Below are positions 1-10,437 of a stretch of DNA of 64,000 nucleotides, piece after piece. The position numbers and the translations under genes are program-made. The notes beneath the pieces are model-generated. The model had not been told where the DNA came from. It did no database searches and saw only the letters and a list, made by a program, of their open reading frames with translations. Source of the stretch: Calliopsis andreniformis (lineage: Eukaryota > Arthropoda > Insecta > Hymenoptera > Andrenidae); the NCBI RefSeq assembly GCF_051401765.1, contig NC_135066.1, forward strand, positions 21,138,501 to 21,202,500, read 5' to 3'. Numbering within the stretch: the stretch's first letter is position 1; each line of letters opens with the position of its first letter.

Positions 1-3000
1 TAGTGTAATCTAGTTTTTTCTATTATCAAAAGCAAGTGATTTATTCAAGTGGTCTTAGATTGTAAAGCAGTGGTCTGTTTTGGATTCACTTTGTAAATTC
101 AAGAAGTAGAGAACTTTAAATAAACAAACTTATACTAAACTAGTCACAATTAGACTCCAGTGCAGAAGGAAACTTTTGTCGCTGTAATATCACAACAGGA
201 ATACCTATTAACCAATCGTCTTTGCGACTTTCCACTGTGACGCAGTGCGATTAATCACCAACCGTCCTTATTGTGATACCGCAGAGAGAAAAATCGCTCG
301 TTTGCTCCGAGGCTGATTATGTTCATCCATTCAATTGTTCTGAGATGAAAAAGATTGCAATTATTACAGAAAGTGTCTCCAAAACAAAAATGTCTGCCTT
401 ACAGCATAGCTTTAGCCAAAATTAGTACAATGTTGCCTTATTGATACAAACTTACTGTGACACTCATATCTCCATTGTAACACCTTCTGCAGCTCACCAC
501 TTTGAATCAATTCACCAAATTCAAGGAACCTAAATTACCTTTGTTAAAAGAGGTGGGCAGGCAAACTGGAAGATTGTTTATTCCGAAAGTTCATGGAATT
601 GGTTATATAGCAATTTAAATTCAATTTGCAAAACACAATAATAACATATTTTATTTTTAAACGAAGTCACATTCAAAAACAATATGTGTACAAAAAATAA
701 TCCGACAGATCCGAAAGTCCGACAAATCCGTTAGAGTTAACTATTTGAACGTTTTCAAGATTCTCCCTTCGTCGTTGATCAAACATCATCGACGTCGCCT
801 CCTATTCATCCTCCAAGTCGCATATAGGAGGAAAACGAGAAAAGTGGGATTTAGAGTTGTTCAATTACAGCACGAAACACTTTCCTGATGAACCACGCCT
901 ACAAGTCTCACGGTTTCGTCCTGTCGACAGGACCTCCAAACCTTGCGTGCAGTTCTCAAGTCCCGGAAATCGGCCATAAATTCTAAGTCCCTCTTTTCTC
1001 GGCGTGTGGGCCTACGATGCGTCAATTGCCGTTGAGGGGATCTGGCTGGACAACGTCAAAAAAGAAAGTTCGTACCATTCTGTCGCCAGATCCAAGTGCT
1101 AAAGAAAATATACAATGCGTAGCAAATCGACTTCCTCAAAAACGACACTGTTCTATGTCGACCACATCGCAACCCACTTGAGTCCTTAACAAAGATTGTT
1201 CCACGAAAACATGAATATACTGGATTCAATAGGAAAACTGGTGATAATTAAAATATAATTTTCAATTAAAATATATGAATGTTCTAAATTAAATATACAG
1301 CAATAACATATCTATATCGTGCCATTTACATTTTAAATATAACATCTGACAAATGCGTGCCATTGCTACAACTGTTAATATCAACGATGCATTGCACACA
1401 GCATTGTATAACATTACTAGCGGAAACTGAACGATTTTTTCTAGCATTCTTTCCTTTCAACGTCATAATTATTATTACTTTTATAAAACTCCTTAAATGC
1501 AAGAGCATTACTTTTACTGCTCCATTGTGACTAATTATATAATATTCAACAAATGGCATACATTAAGCAATATAAAGGCAGATGACAGCATTCTCTAACT
1601 CGTCTTAAACTTGTATGCCATGTATCTCTGTATCATCGAGCGTGTATTGAAACAACACAGAAGCAAACCAAAATTGAAAACTGCAAGTTCCCTGAACACT
1701 GGCGAAGTTTAAATATTTCGTATGTATATATACAATATAGTATGTATAATTACGTTGCTAAAAACAAACCAGAATACTGATTTAGGACGAGAAGTATATT
1801 GTTCTGTGTTCTTTTTTACACATAGCCCATAAGTCCGAAATAAGAAACATAAAACAGTATAGAGAAAGTGATTCCTATCCTATCGTCGAGAAGAACATTC
1901 TCCTCGTCTGTTTAGCAAAATTAGGCTTCACGCTAGAAAACACCTCATAGAAGATAGTCGTGCTCATCAGACTGATAGTAAATTTGAACAAGATTTTACG
2001 TCCATTTCGAACCTTTCTGTTCCAGACGTCCATGAAGGGAAGCACGCTTTTTCGTTAATGAAGAAAAGCTGTAAGATAAAAAAAATTTCTTCCTTAGTCT
2101 GCAGAGATGCGCATTGCTCATGCTCATCTCAGGAGGATATCGAATGTTCTCGTGAAAAATGTGGGGGACACTTTTTCTTTGATTGTCGTTGTGCACGCGG
2201 CAGCACGCGACAAGCGAAGAATAAAAATGAAGAAAATAACAAAGGGCTTAAGAAATCGCGTCTCAAAGGAAATCATAACGTTACGTAAAATGGAAAGCTG
2301 CTGCGAATCTTCGCAGTCATATCTGACCGTGTACTTTTCTTATTTTCACAGAGAATGTTAAGAGCAAGGAATTAACAGTGGTCCTTTGACGCGGATATGA
2401 GTCTAGATGAAATCATTTTGCTCCACGAGTGTGTCTTAATACTTTAAGGTTCATTACTGCAAACGTGAATACTGAAATATCTACCACAATTAATTGATAA
2501 AAGGCAATGTAAAGTTATAGATTCCGCTTTCTTGAAATTGTGAATGTATTCAGAAGATTATTGGATTGTAAGAACTACTGTGCTGTATTCTTTTCTTCTA
2601 CTTGTCTTATTTTGAACTTATAAGGTTAACTCCTACCCAATTCACTTAAAATAAAAACAAAAAATATAATATTTTTAGAATTTGAATGTCTGAATTTAAT
2701 AATCCTACGTGAATGAATTCAAGATTTTGTTTATTCAAGATTGACTATTTTCGTTATGTTGGCATGATCGAAATAAATTCACTATGAAAATGACGTCGAT
2801 ATTTACGTTCGATAATATGTAGTAATACTAGCAATTACAAAAGCTTGAACGGATCGAATCGATATTATTTTCTATGTTCGAGATGCGCAAGATAATTTAA
2901 TTTTAATAGTATCGTCCAATGCAATAAATCTGAAGAACTTCACGGTACGTTGATCCAGGCCAAATTACGTCTACATTTTTGGTGTCAATTAGTAATGGAT

Positions 3001-3395
3001 CATGCAGTTAATAAATGATAAAATTGAAAATGAAATGAAACTTCGGAAACGACATAACTGGGCTAGTGATAAATTCCATGTTAGTAAACTTGTTAAAAAT
3101 ATTCGTTATTTGCTCAAACATAAGCTCTATTCCCTGGTACTGGTGTAAGTCCCGTGGGTTTCGTTACAGTTCCCTTACTAAAATCTACAGCTTTTCCGAT
3201 TCCGTGGCCAAATACTTTATAAACAATATCATTTTTAAGAAATGTGACGTCGAGTCGTTTGCCATCTTTCAAACACTCTTCAGACAATAAGCAAGTTCAG
3301 GCAGCCGATACTTGGAAGACCCAACGTAGTCACCAGCCATCGTTCGCTACTAGAACTGTTTAGTCACAAATACTTCCTTTTCAGGCCTAAGGTCG
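1..3395. other. AT-rich stretch without a recognisable gene
   Basis: I read both strands and found only short, low-complexity reading frames with no family resemblance. A somewhat more GC-rich patch lies at about 700-1180, but its frames are all broken. No RNA gene, LTR or inverted-repeat element was visible apart from the 16-bp palindrome noted separately. It could hold introns or regulatory DNA of a gene outside the window. Confidence 0.5.
918..933. repeat. Perfect 16-bp palindrome
   Basis: GTCCTGTCGACAGGAC is its own reverse complement. It stands alone in unassigned DNA and no function can be assigned. Chance occurrence is possible. Confidence 0.5.
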
Positions 3396-3397
3396 CG

Positions 3398-4884
3398 TCC
3401 AGACAGGTTCGCCACGAACAGAGCTGAGAACAGCTTGTGGATAGATAAACGGAGAAAACGTGCTGCAGACAGAGTTAGGAGATTCCGAGGATGATCGAAA
3501 GTATCCGAAAATCCTCAAAAAAGTCCGTAAGCAACATTCAGGGCGTACAGCTAGGGGGTTATCTGGACGAGTGCACGCGACGTGAGGGATATCGTCTAAT
3601 TCAGTGTCTAGATTCTAGATAGACTAAATTGGCGTCATCCCGTGTGCTGCGACGGGTATTTTCAGAAAAATGAAAAGAAAATTATTGTTTATATGCAAAA
3701 TCCAGGTTACACCTACGTAGAAATAAGGTACAAAGTTTTATTTATGTTTAAACTGTAATTGCAGGCGGATACAGGGATCTAGTATTAATAGAAGACAATG
3801 TGGGTAATCATTGAAATGAGTTGACTTAACAAGATTGAACAGAAATATTTATTGTGTGTCTAACTATTAGTAGAATTTTGCATTGAAAAATTTATTTTTT
3901 ACCTATATTCAATCTCTGGCCGTTTTAAAAGTGGGACTATTGGTTTATTATCTGGAATTACAAGGGAGAATGGAATGGGTTTACAAAGGGGAGAGTAAGC
4001 TCGTCGGGCCCTAGTATATTTTATCGCTTTCGACTTGTCAAATCAAACTTGAACTCGGAAGTAGTGTTGAATGACGCTGAGTCTATAAGCAAAAATTATT
4101 CAGAAAAAGGCATCGCTTTCGGTCAATGAGTGGACCTGTTTACGAATCTCATGGAATTTCTAATCCAATCAAGGAAGAAACAAGCGAGAAGAAAATTGAT
4201 AAGAGTGCAGAGCTTATTCGTTCAGAATTTAACTGCTTTCCACGTGAACAAGATTTATAAATAGTTTCATTCATTAGTCGAATTTGTTATATACACTTGT
4301 ATATACTTCAACGACCCGAGAAGCGATTTCAAATAGATCATTATCACGGTCTTTTGGCGTGGGCGGAGTACAGAAAGGAGTCAAAACAAGTATATCCAAT
4401 TCCTTTCGATTCAAAATGTCTTCCGACTTTCTGCCTATTTCACTACCATAGCATATGAATTCACAATAATTGTCACTACATAACTCACTAATGTTACTAT
4501 TACTATCATTATTAATACTAATAATGTGTACAACACTGTTACATATTTCACGTTGAACGCTTTTCGCTCTACTTACCACTAATCTTCCTACAGCGAACAA
4601 TTGCAATTTAAACATAAATAAAACTTCATACCTTATTTCTACGTATGCGTAACCTGGATTTTTCATGCAAACAACAACTTTCTTTTCATGTTTCTGAAGA
4701 TATCCGTCCCAGCGCACGAGACAATACTAATTCGGTCGATAGACACCGAGTTGTACGCCCCGAATGCTGCCTACGCACTCCTTCAAAGAATTTCAGGTAC
4801 TTTCGGTCATCCCCGGAATCTCCTAACTCTCAGGATGTCCTTAGCTCTGATTGCATTCTGAGCGAGTCTGTCTGTATGCGGCCT
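3398..4884. mobile_element. Element with long diverged terminal inverted repeats
   Basis: About 370 bases at 3398-3770 reappear inverted at about 4575-4884. The best-matching core is GAGTTAGGAGATTCC at 3475-3489 and its complement near 4814-4830; the stretch around AAATCCAGGTTACNC also pairs. The middle (3771-4574) is not repeated. A 147-codon minus-strand frame (4274-4717) runs from the inner part of the right arm into the middle; I do not recognise it, and its first third is arm sequence, so it may be chance. The structure fits a fold-back or long-TIR DNA transposon. Flanking target duplications were not found and the ends are approximate. Confidence 0.6.
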
Positions 4885-5174
4885 TATTACGCATATCAAG
4901 GCATAGTCATAAATCGTAACAAAACGAAAAGCGTCGGATTAATTGTTTTCGCCGACTTTAAAAAATATGCAGTCGCTGATATCGGAAAAACCTCTATCAT
5001 AATTGTAAATAAATAAATTATAAAAAGTAGTTTCCACAATTAATTAAATATTATTCAAAGTAAATGGGAACGAATCTATGAATCTCTACACCTGTTTCTA
5101 CACCTGTTGGAACGTTTCTTGTTTCCAAAAAAACCTACACTGTATATTAGTGGGAAATACTTAAATATGTAATC

Positions 5175-5300
5175 ACCTAGAGCAGTGATGCTCAGGAAAC
5201 ATGCTCGCGGGTAGCTGGCATTGCTTGAAATCTCTCGCGAGCGGCCTAGCCCGAGCTACTTCCCCACTCTTTGTAGAACGATTGTAGGGTAGGGTCCCTT
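5175..5300 (+). mobile_element. Truncated hAT-type MITE, related to the one at 13.15 kb
   Basis: From CAGTGATGCTCAGGAAA at 5183 the sequence matches, in opposite orientation, the right half of the 13147-13369 MITE. Shared blocks include CTCGCGAG and a CCTA..CC..GAGC stretch. CAGTGATGCTCA is a hAT-like terminus. The far end is not found, so this copy is broken after roughly 5290. Confidence 0.5.
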
Positions 5301-5486
5301 GTAAATGTAGATATCAACGTCTGTCAGTAGAACATTAAAGATTCGACAAAAACGCGAACTATTCGTCTTCCACGAGAAGTCTGGCGGAATATCTCAGGTG
5401 CAATGCGTTCCATGAGACATCGCAGGAAACAGATATAATAAGTCATCGTGTATTCGTTAATTTTGAGTGTTCTTGAACAGAATAAG

Positions 5487-5663
5487 CTCTAAAAAGATCT
5501 GGTTTATAATTTCCGTCGATCTGTAAAGATCTTTCGTATTAGCTCTGAAAGAAGCTGGTTTGTTAGTTCTGTTGATCTATAAAGACCTGTCGTAGTAGCT
5601 GTGAAAAGGTTTGTGATCGTTACTGTTTCTCATTAGTAGGATTTGGTAGCTCTGAAAAGAGCT
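5487..5663. repeat. Minisatellite, about 57-bp period, with hairpin motif
   Basis: Three to four diverged units each begin with a variant of AGCTCTGAAAAGAGCT, giving a small stem-loop. The last unit (5648-5663) is a perfect hairpin. On the minus strand it reads AGCTCTTTTCAGAGCT followed by ACC, which resembles the stem-loop at the 3' end of animal replication-dependent histone mRNAs. No histone frame is present beside it, so histone origin is only a possibility. Confidence 0.5.
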
Positions 5664-6265
5664 GTTTGTTTTACACACATCAATCACTCTCTTTCTTATT
5701 TCTAAATATGTATAACGTTACCACTGCCAGTACTGCTACTAGTACCAGTATTATCATCACCACCATCACCAATATTACTACTAGTGATACTCACACTACC
5801 AGTATTAATAGCAGGTATTACAATACATGAATTTTTCTTTAATCTTCGAAATTGTTTTTTTTTTTTTTTGACTAATGCAAACATGTCAGGTTAATAACTT
5901 CTGACTTGAATCAAGAATGAGGCAGTATTTTAAATTTACATCTATGAGCAGTCTTTGCTCTTTTCATAGAAGAAAAGAGCTGTTCGCAAACATATATAGA
6001 ACTAGACATTGGTTTTATTTTCGCGACATGCTTGAAAATTTTGGGAAATTTCAATGGTGATAAATGGACGTAGAAATTTAAAACATTTGAGTCCTTTTGA
6101 TTTTTTGATTTGGGTCAATCCGAGTGGACAAAAAGCAAATATCCGCCGATCTTAGCAAGAAGAAAGAAATAAAAATATTTCAAATAATGACAGTTTCATT
6201 ATTGCTTAGTAAAGAGTGTAAATTTCTTTGTCATTTATTATATGTAATGCATACGTTTAATAGGA

Positions 6266-7275
6266 TAGAATTGCAACGTGACTTTTTAAGATTAATAGAT
6301 CGGTATCTGTTGTTACAGTTTTTGTTATAGGAATAACATTAGAGACATGTAGCTGTCTGATAAAGACGAGATGGTGACACTCTATACTCTATGATTTCGA
6401 GCTGGGAACGCGACTTCGAAAACTTTCTCCTCCATTATACATGCTATACCACGAGCCACGCGTATGTGAGCTCGGCGCATCGACAGCTGAGAAAAGTCGA
6501 GAAAAGGCAAATGTGACCCTTACTCTCTCTCGCTCTTGAAACGTTGAGATTCAACTGTTCAAGCTGCCGGTAAGACACACACGATCTTGTCAATTGCCCA
6601 ACTATTTTCATTTTTCGATGTGTTAAAAGGTGGCAGTGGCGGATCTACTCTTCAAAAGGCTCTGTTCGGAATTGCGAGTTCGTTTTTGTTTGATCTTTGT
6701 TTGTGTCGCGTTGTGCGACCGGGACGCAGCCGTTACCGGCCTGCGTCGTTCGGTCTGATCGATCGGTTTCGGGGCGCTTCGGCGATTTTCGGCGGCTGCG
6801 GACCGGGAGCGCGACGCGCTCGGCGAGCTTCATGAGATCGATCACGACGGTCGATGGCGTATCATGTCTAATAAAGTACAGTTTGTCACAAGTTCACCAT
6901 CGCCTACTTAATAAACATTCACATAATTCCTAGACGGCACACCACGTGCAAAAGCATCCACTCCCGGGAAACGAAAGGTCGTCTCAGGAAAAACAGGCTC
7001 GACACCTCATAAATTTTATGAGCCCCATTGTAATAAACAAATTATGGGCAATACGTATTACTTTATTTTTATGCAATATTAAGTACACATAAAATTGAGA
7101 ATATTTGCAACAAGTATTTGAAAAGACATTTGTTTCATATTTATCGCGATAATAATGTAACTATATTCTACACTGTACGTGCGAAAAGCTAACAATAACT
7201 CGGCATATTTTCATTCAATTTGATCAAATTTTTGGTAGCTGTTACTAATGCTATTCTGTTCAATTGCACTGTATT
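6266..7275 (+). repeat. Dispersed repeat family A, copy 1
   Basis: This stretch aligns along its length with 58066-58740. Shared landmarks are ACGTGACTTTTTAAG, AGATCGGTATC, GAAACGTTGAGATTC, the blocks around GTGGCGGATC/GCGGCGGATC, TTTATGCAAAATTAA and TATCGCGATAATNATGTA. Copy 1 holds about 345 extra bases (about 6670-7015), conspicuously GC-rich, that copy 2 lacks. Three short overlapping frames in that GC-rich block show no family resemblance. The unit has no detected coding and is probably a non-autonomous transposon. A third fragment lies at 43500-43590. Confidence 0.7.
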
Positions 7276-7277
7276 GT

Positions 7278-7450
7278 ACGTACGGAATGAGTGCGCTCCA
7301 TTGAACTTTCTTCGTTCGAATTAACCCTTTCCCAGCTCAATTGCTTCTCATATAAGTACGAAAAGTTAACTCTCGTAAACCCATCTTTTTCCCAAGTTTT
7401 GTCGACAATGTCACCTCTCTGCCATTTCCTAGTTTACCCCCTTAAAAATT
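7278..7450 (+). repeat. Dispersed repeat family B end fragment
   Basis: It matches 60240-60410 in the same orientation (blocks near CATTGAACTT, TCTCATATAA, ACGAAAAGT, AACCCAT and TACCCCCTTAAA) and matches the tails of the family B copies at 44640-44830 and 60000-60180 in inverse orientation. It directly follows family A copy 1. No coding is seen. Confidence 0.6.
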
Positions 7451-7459
7451 CGTTCCCTG

Positions 7460-8102
7460 GGAGAAAAAGAAAGCAGAACCCTTCGATATTGAGAACGTAT
7501 TTTCCCCTACAAATCATAAAACTTTATCTACAGCACACAGCCGTTAAGTGCAAATACCATAATGATGAGCGATTCTGCGGCAATGGAACGATACAACAAG
7601 TCATGATGATTGGAGTCACTATTAATGTAACCTCCAAAATTGTAACTGCCAGCCAAAATATGCCAACTATAATAAAAATTTCTTTCTGTCATTGTAAGAA
7701 TAATCTGCTCCAAATTTTGAAAGAGTACATGTGCTAACAATTATCCCCTTGAATTTTAAACTATAACATAGTATTATTATTACTACAAATAGTTTTCGAA
7801 ATAATAACGAAACATTACACTTTACTTTACTAAAGTAGAAAATAGTTGAGAAGCTCGGAAATCTTTATACCTGATTGCTTTATAGAAAAAGATATTTTGA
7901 CACTTGGGACTATATCATTCAAAGAAAATGTTACAGTGTAAAATTACTTTTACAATTCAATCCTTCAGAGTGCTTATTCATATCCTTATATGATGTACAC
8001 AAAAAGGTCTTATAGCATTTGAGAGTTCACTAATCTTTGAAAGTTCCAAAAATTCCGAAGAAGAGAACACCAGTTATGATCGTGTTACTACAAAGAAGGT
8101 AG
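7460..8102. other. No gene recognised
   Basis: This is AT-rich sequence with only short overlapping frames on both strands, none with family resemblance. It is the left flank of the hAT element. Confidence 0.5.
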
Positions 8103-8110
8103 CTTTTTGG
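8103..8110. repeat. hAT target-site duplication, left copy
   Basis: CTTTTTGG immediately precedes the element's CAGAGTTGG terminus and is identical to 10430-10437. Eight bases is the duplication length typical of hAT insertions. Confidence 0.85.
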
Positions 8111-8159
8111 CAGAGTTGGTCATTAGTCGGCTAAAATTCTTAGTTTGATTAATTAATTA

Positions 8160-8440
8160 ATACTTACGATTAAAAAATTAATTGTTGAAAAATCGGCGAT
8201 TGATTTAATCGATTGCTGAAGCTAATTGTCAGTCGTTTGTTAAAAAAAAAATCAGTACAAAATCGGCGATTGATTTAATCGATTACTGAAGCTAATCGAC
8301 AGTCGTTGATTAAAAACAGTCAGCAAAGAATCGGCGATTGATTTAATCGATTAACGAAGTTAATCGTCAATCGGTGATTAAATAAACAAATCATCGAAAA
8401 ATCGATGACTGATTTAATCAATTGCTGAAGTTTAATTGTA
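8160..8440. repeat. Left subterminal array of the hAT, about 69-bp period
   Basis: Four diverged units share the core ATCGGCGATTGATTTAATCG followed by TGAAG..TAAT and a spacer. hAT transposases bind repeated short motifs near the ends, so this array may be the binding region; that role is inference. Confidence 0.75.
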
Positions 8441-8760
8441 ATGAACTGTTATAAGAAGAGAGAGAGAGAGGCAGAGAGAGGGAAGAGTGCGAAAAAGTGA
8501 AATTACAGATATATATTTTAACAAATACATGTTTATTTTAATAGCTTTTTATGTACCTAGCTCTATTTTTATTTATTTGTACTTGAATCTCTTTATTTCA
8601 TGTTTGCTTTTAGAATAACCCTTTTCTCAAAATTAAAATCTGATAATTTGTGTGATTTTGGTGAATTCACCATCATAGCAAACGAAAAAAGCCTCTCTAC
8701 TGGAGCTGATGATGGGGGAGGTATATTATATATAACAAATACATTTTTTATTTTTGGATA

Positions 8761-9845
8761 TCAAACGAAAATATCGAATCTTTCATCATCCTCTGTAATA
8801 AATTTCGATACATTAAGTTTTGCATTTAATCTCAAACTGCTTGATTGAGTCGAAGAAGAAGGTGATGATTGTCCAAAATTAAAGAAACTATTTTCTTCTG
8901 AAACAGTCGCAATGTTTATGCATGGTGCTTTATTAAATTTAATTTCCATTTCTACAGCTCTTTCAAATGCTGTTAAAATCTGTTCATGATAGGACACATC
9001 TATACATGATAACCAGTGATTTTTGAAGCGTGAATATGATAAAGCCGCAACCCCAGGCTTTTCCGCTGCAATTGTCATGAAATGAAAAAATTCATAGAAT
9101 CTTCTATCAACAGAAGTTTCAAAACTTTTTGCCAAGGAAGCACAATATGTCCATTCTTTTTCGGCTAATAAATGTAACTTACAACGTAATGCCACGAGGC
9201 ATAGTAAGGTAATACCATAGTAGGTATTATTTTCTCCTTGTAGCAAATCTAATGCTTCTGCAATTAGTCTTGCACAAGACCATATATCAGCAGTAGTGCA
9301 TAGAAAAGGTATTTTCGCTAATTCTTGTCTTATATTATTGCAATGATTTTCAAAAAGTGAGTCGATTCGACGCCCAAGGGAACGTCAGCTCATAACAGTC
9401 AAATTAAAATTATCAAATATTGAAATGAAATATGGATCTTCCACGATTCTTAACGGAACCACTGGATGGATAACAAAGTTTGTGATCGCTTTGTCAGATT
9501 GTGGTTGCGAGAAACTATTATATGATTTTACAGATACTATCATGCTACTCTTTTAAAGGCAGCATATTCTTTGTAATTCAACACTGTTTCCTTTCGATGT
9601 TTGCGTTTCAAATGAGATTTGAAATTGGAAATAATATTTCTATATCCCTTAATTTCAACACGGTTCGTGCATTTTACACATAATCCCGCTACTATTTGGG
9701 AGTTGCTTTTTTCTGTTAAATATTTAAAAAACGTACCGTCAAGAATTAATATATTACTTCCGCTTTGAACATTATTTAGATCTTGACTAGTTGATAACGT
9801 TAAAAGTTTCATCATCTCCAAAGTGTTAATTTCAGTATCATTCAT
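8761..9845 (-). pseudogene. hAT transposase remnant with BED zinc finger
   Basis: This is the residue of the DDE recombinase that would cut and paste the element. Reading on the minus strand, the 9845-9540 segment (101 codons) carries a BED-type finger: CVKC, then a spacer and HLKRKH, giving C-x2-C and H-x4-H ligands. The 9246-8761 segment (161 codons) lies downstream in the right order and looks like transposase body, including a stretch of paired small residues and aromatic positions. The piece between is open only with breaks. I could not find the usual C-terminal dimerisation region, and the total of about 360 residues is well below the 600 or so usual for hAT transposases. It is certainly non-functional; subfamily is not assigned. 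Confidence 0.7.
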
Positions 9846-10035
9846 TGCACTGTTCGAAATTAAGTCAATTTTGTCTACATTGGGATTAATAATTATATTT
9901 AAATAATAAGCTACAAGTCAAATTATGTGGAATTTAGACTTATGTGTACTGGATAGTGAATGGACGCGTTGTTGCACAATGAATGGACAATCGACAAGCG
10001 TTTCATATGCGACTATTCGTATAGCACATGTAACT

Positions 10036-10198
10036 GATCAAAACCTCTAGAAACACTGAAGAAAATGTAAACTAAGTTAAAGTATATGCTATGTTCGAAG
10101 TTCGAACATATAAGTACATAAACAAACATTATGGACCAAATAACAAAACAGTCAGACTCAGTTTACATTTTCTTCAGTATTCCTGGAGTTTTGATTCC
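10036..10198. repeat. Fold-back inside the hAT element
   Basis: About 40 bases at 10036-10075 recur inverted at 10159-10198; the core GAAGAAAATGTAAACT is exact on both arms. The 80-base loop contains a further small palindrome, TGTTCGAAGTTCGAACA. It lies upstream of the transposase start and could be a nested small MITE or a structural part of the hAT end. Confidence 0.65.
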
Positions 10199-10420
10199 AT
10201 ATTTCATTTCGAAATTTTAACAGTCAATCATCAATTGAAAGAATTTAATCGTTAATCACAATTAACGACTAAAATAGAAATTTAATCATCAGTCGCAATT
10301 AACGATTAATAGATGTTTAATCGTTAATCGCAATGGACGACTAAAGTACAAATTTAATTGTTAATTGCGATTAACGACTAAAGTAGAAATTCAATCGTCA
10401 ATCGTTGATGAAATTTTTGC
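10190..10420. repeat. Right subterminal array of the hAT, about 44-bp period
   Basis: Five diverged units contain TTTAATCGTTAATCGC/CAATTAACGACTAAA-type blocks, many of them internally palindromic. They lie just inside the right terminus. The unit differs in length from the left array but shares its AATCG/TTAATC words. Confidence 0.7.
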
Positions 10421-10429
10421 CCAACTCGG

Positions 10430-10437
10430 CTTTTTGG
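10430..10437. repeat. hAT target-site duplication, right copy
   Basis: CTTTTTGG directly follows the right terminus and is identical to 8103-8110. Confidence 0.85.

Larger units (their letters stand above)
8111..10429 (-). mobile_element. Defective hAT transposon, complete at both ends
   Basis: The left end CAGAGTTGGTCA and the complement of the right end, CCGAGTTGGGCA, form a short imperfect TIR. The two ends are flanked by the exact 8-bp duplication CTTTTTGG. Inside are subterminal repeat arrays on both sides and a minus-strand transposase remnant with a BED finger. At about 2.3 kb it is shorter than typical autonomous hATs, because the transposase is incomplete. Termini, TSD length and coding all agree on hAT. 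Confidence 0.88.

Noticed and set aside
5702..5884. 60-codon Ser/Gly/Thr-rich minus frame
   Set aside because: It is simple-sequence DNA next to a poly-T run.
5487..5900. Histone gene
   Set aside because: Only hairpin-like units are present; no histone coding lies on either side.
7291..7740. 148-codon + frame and opposing minus frame
   Set aside because: The first half is repeat family B sequence, and the remainder has no resemblance to any family.
8160..10420. Regularly spaced repeats that could suggest a CRISPR-like array
   Set aside because: Units are diverged, spacers are not unique, and they lie inside a eukaryotic hAT element.
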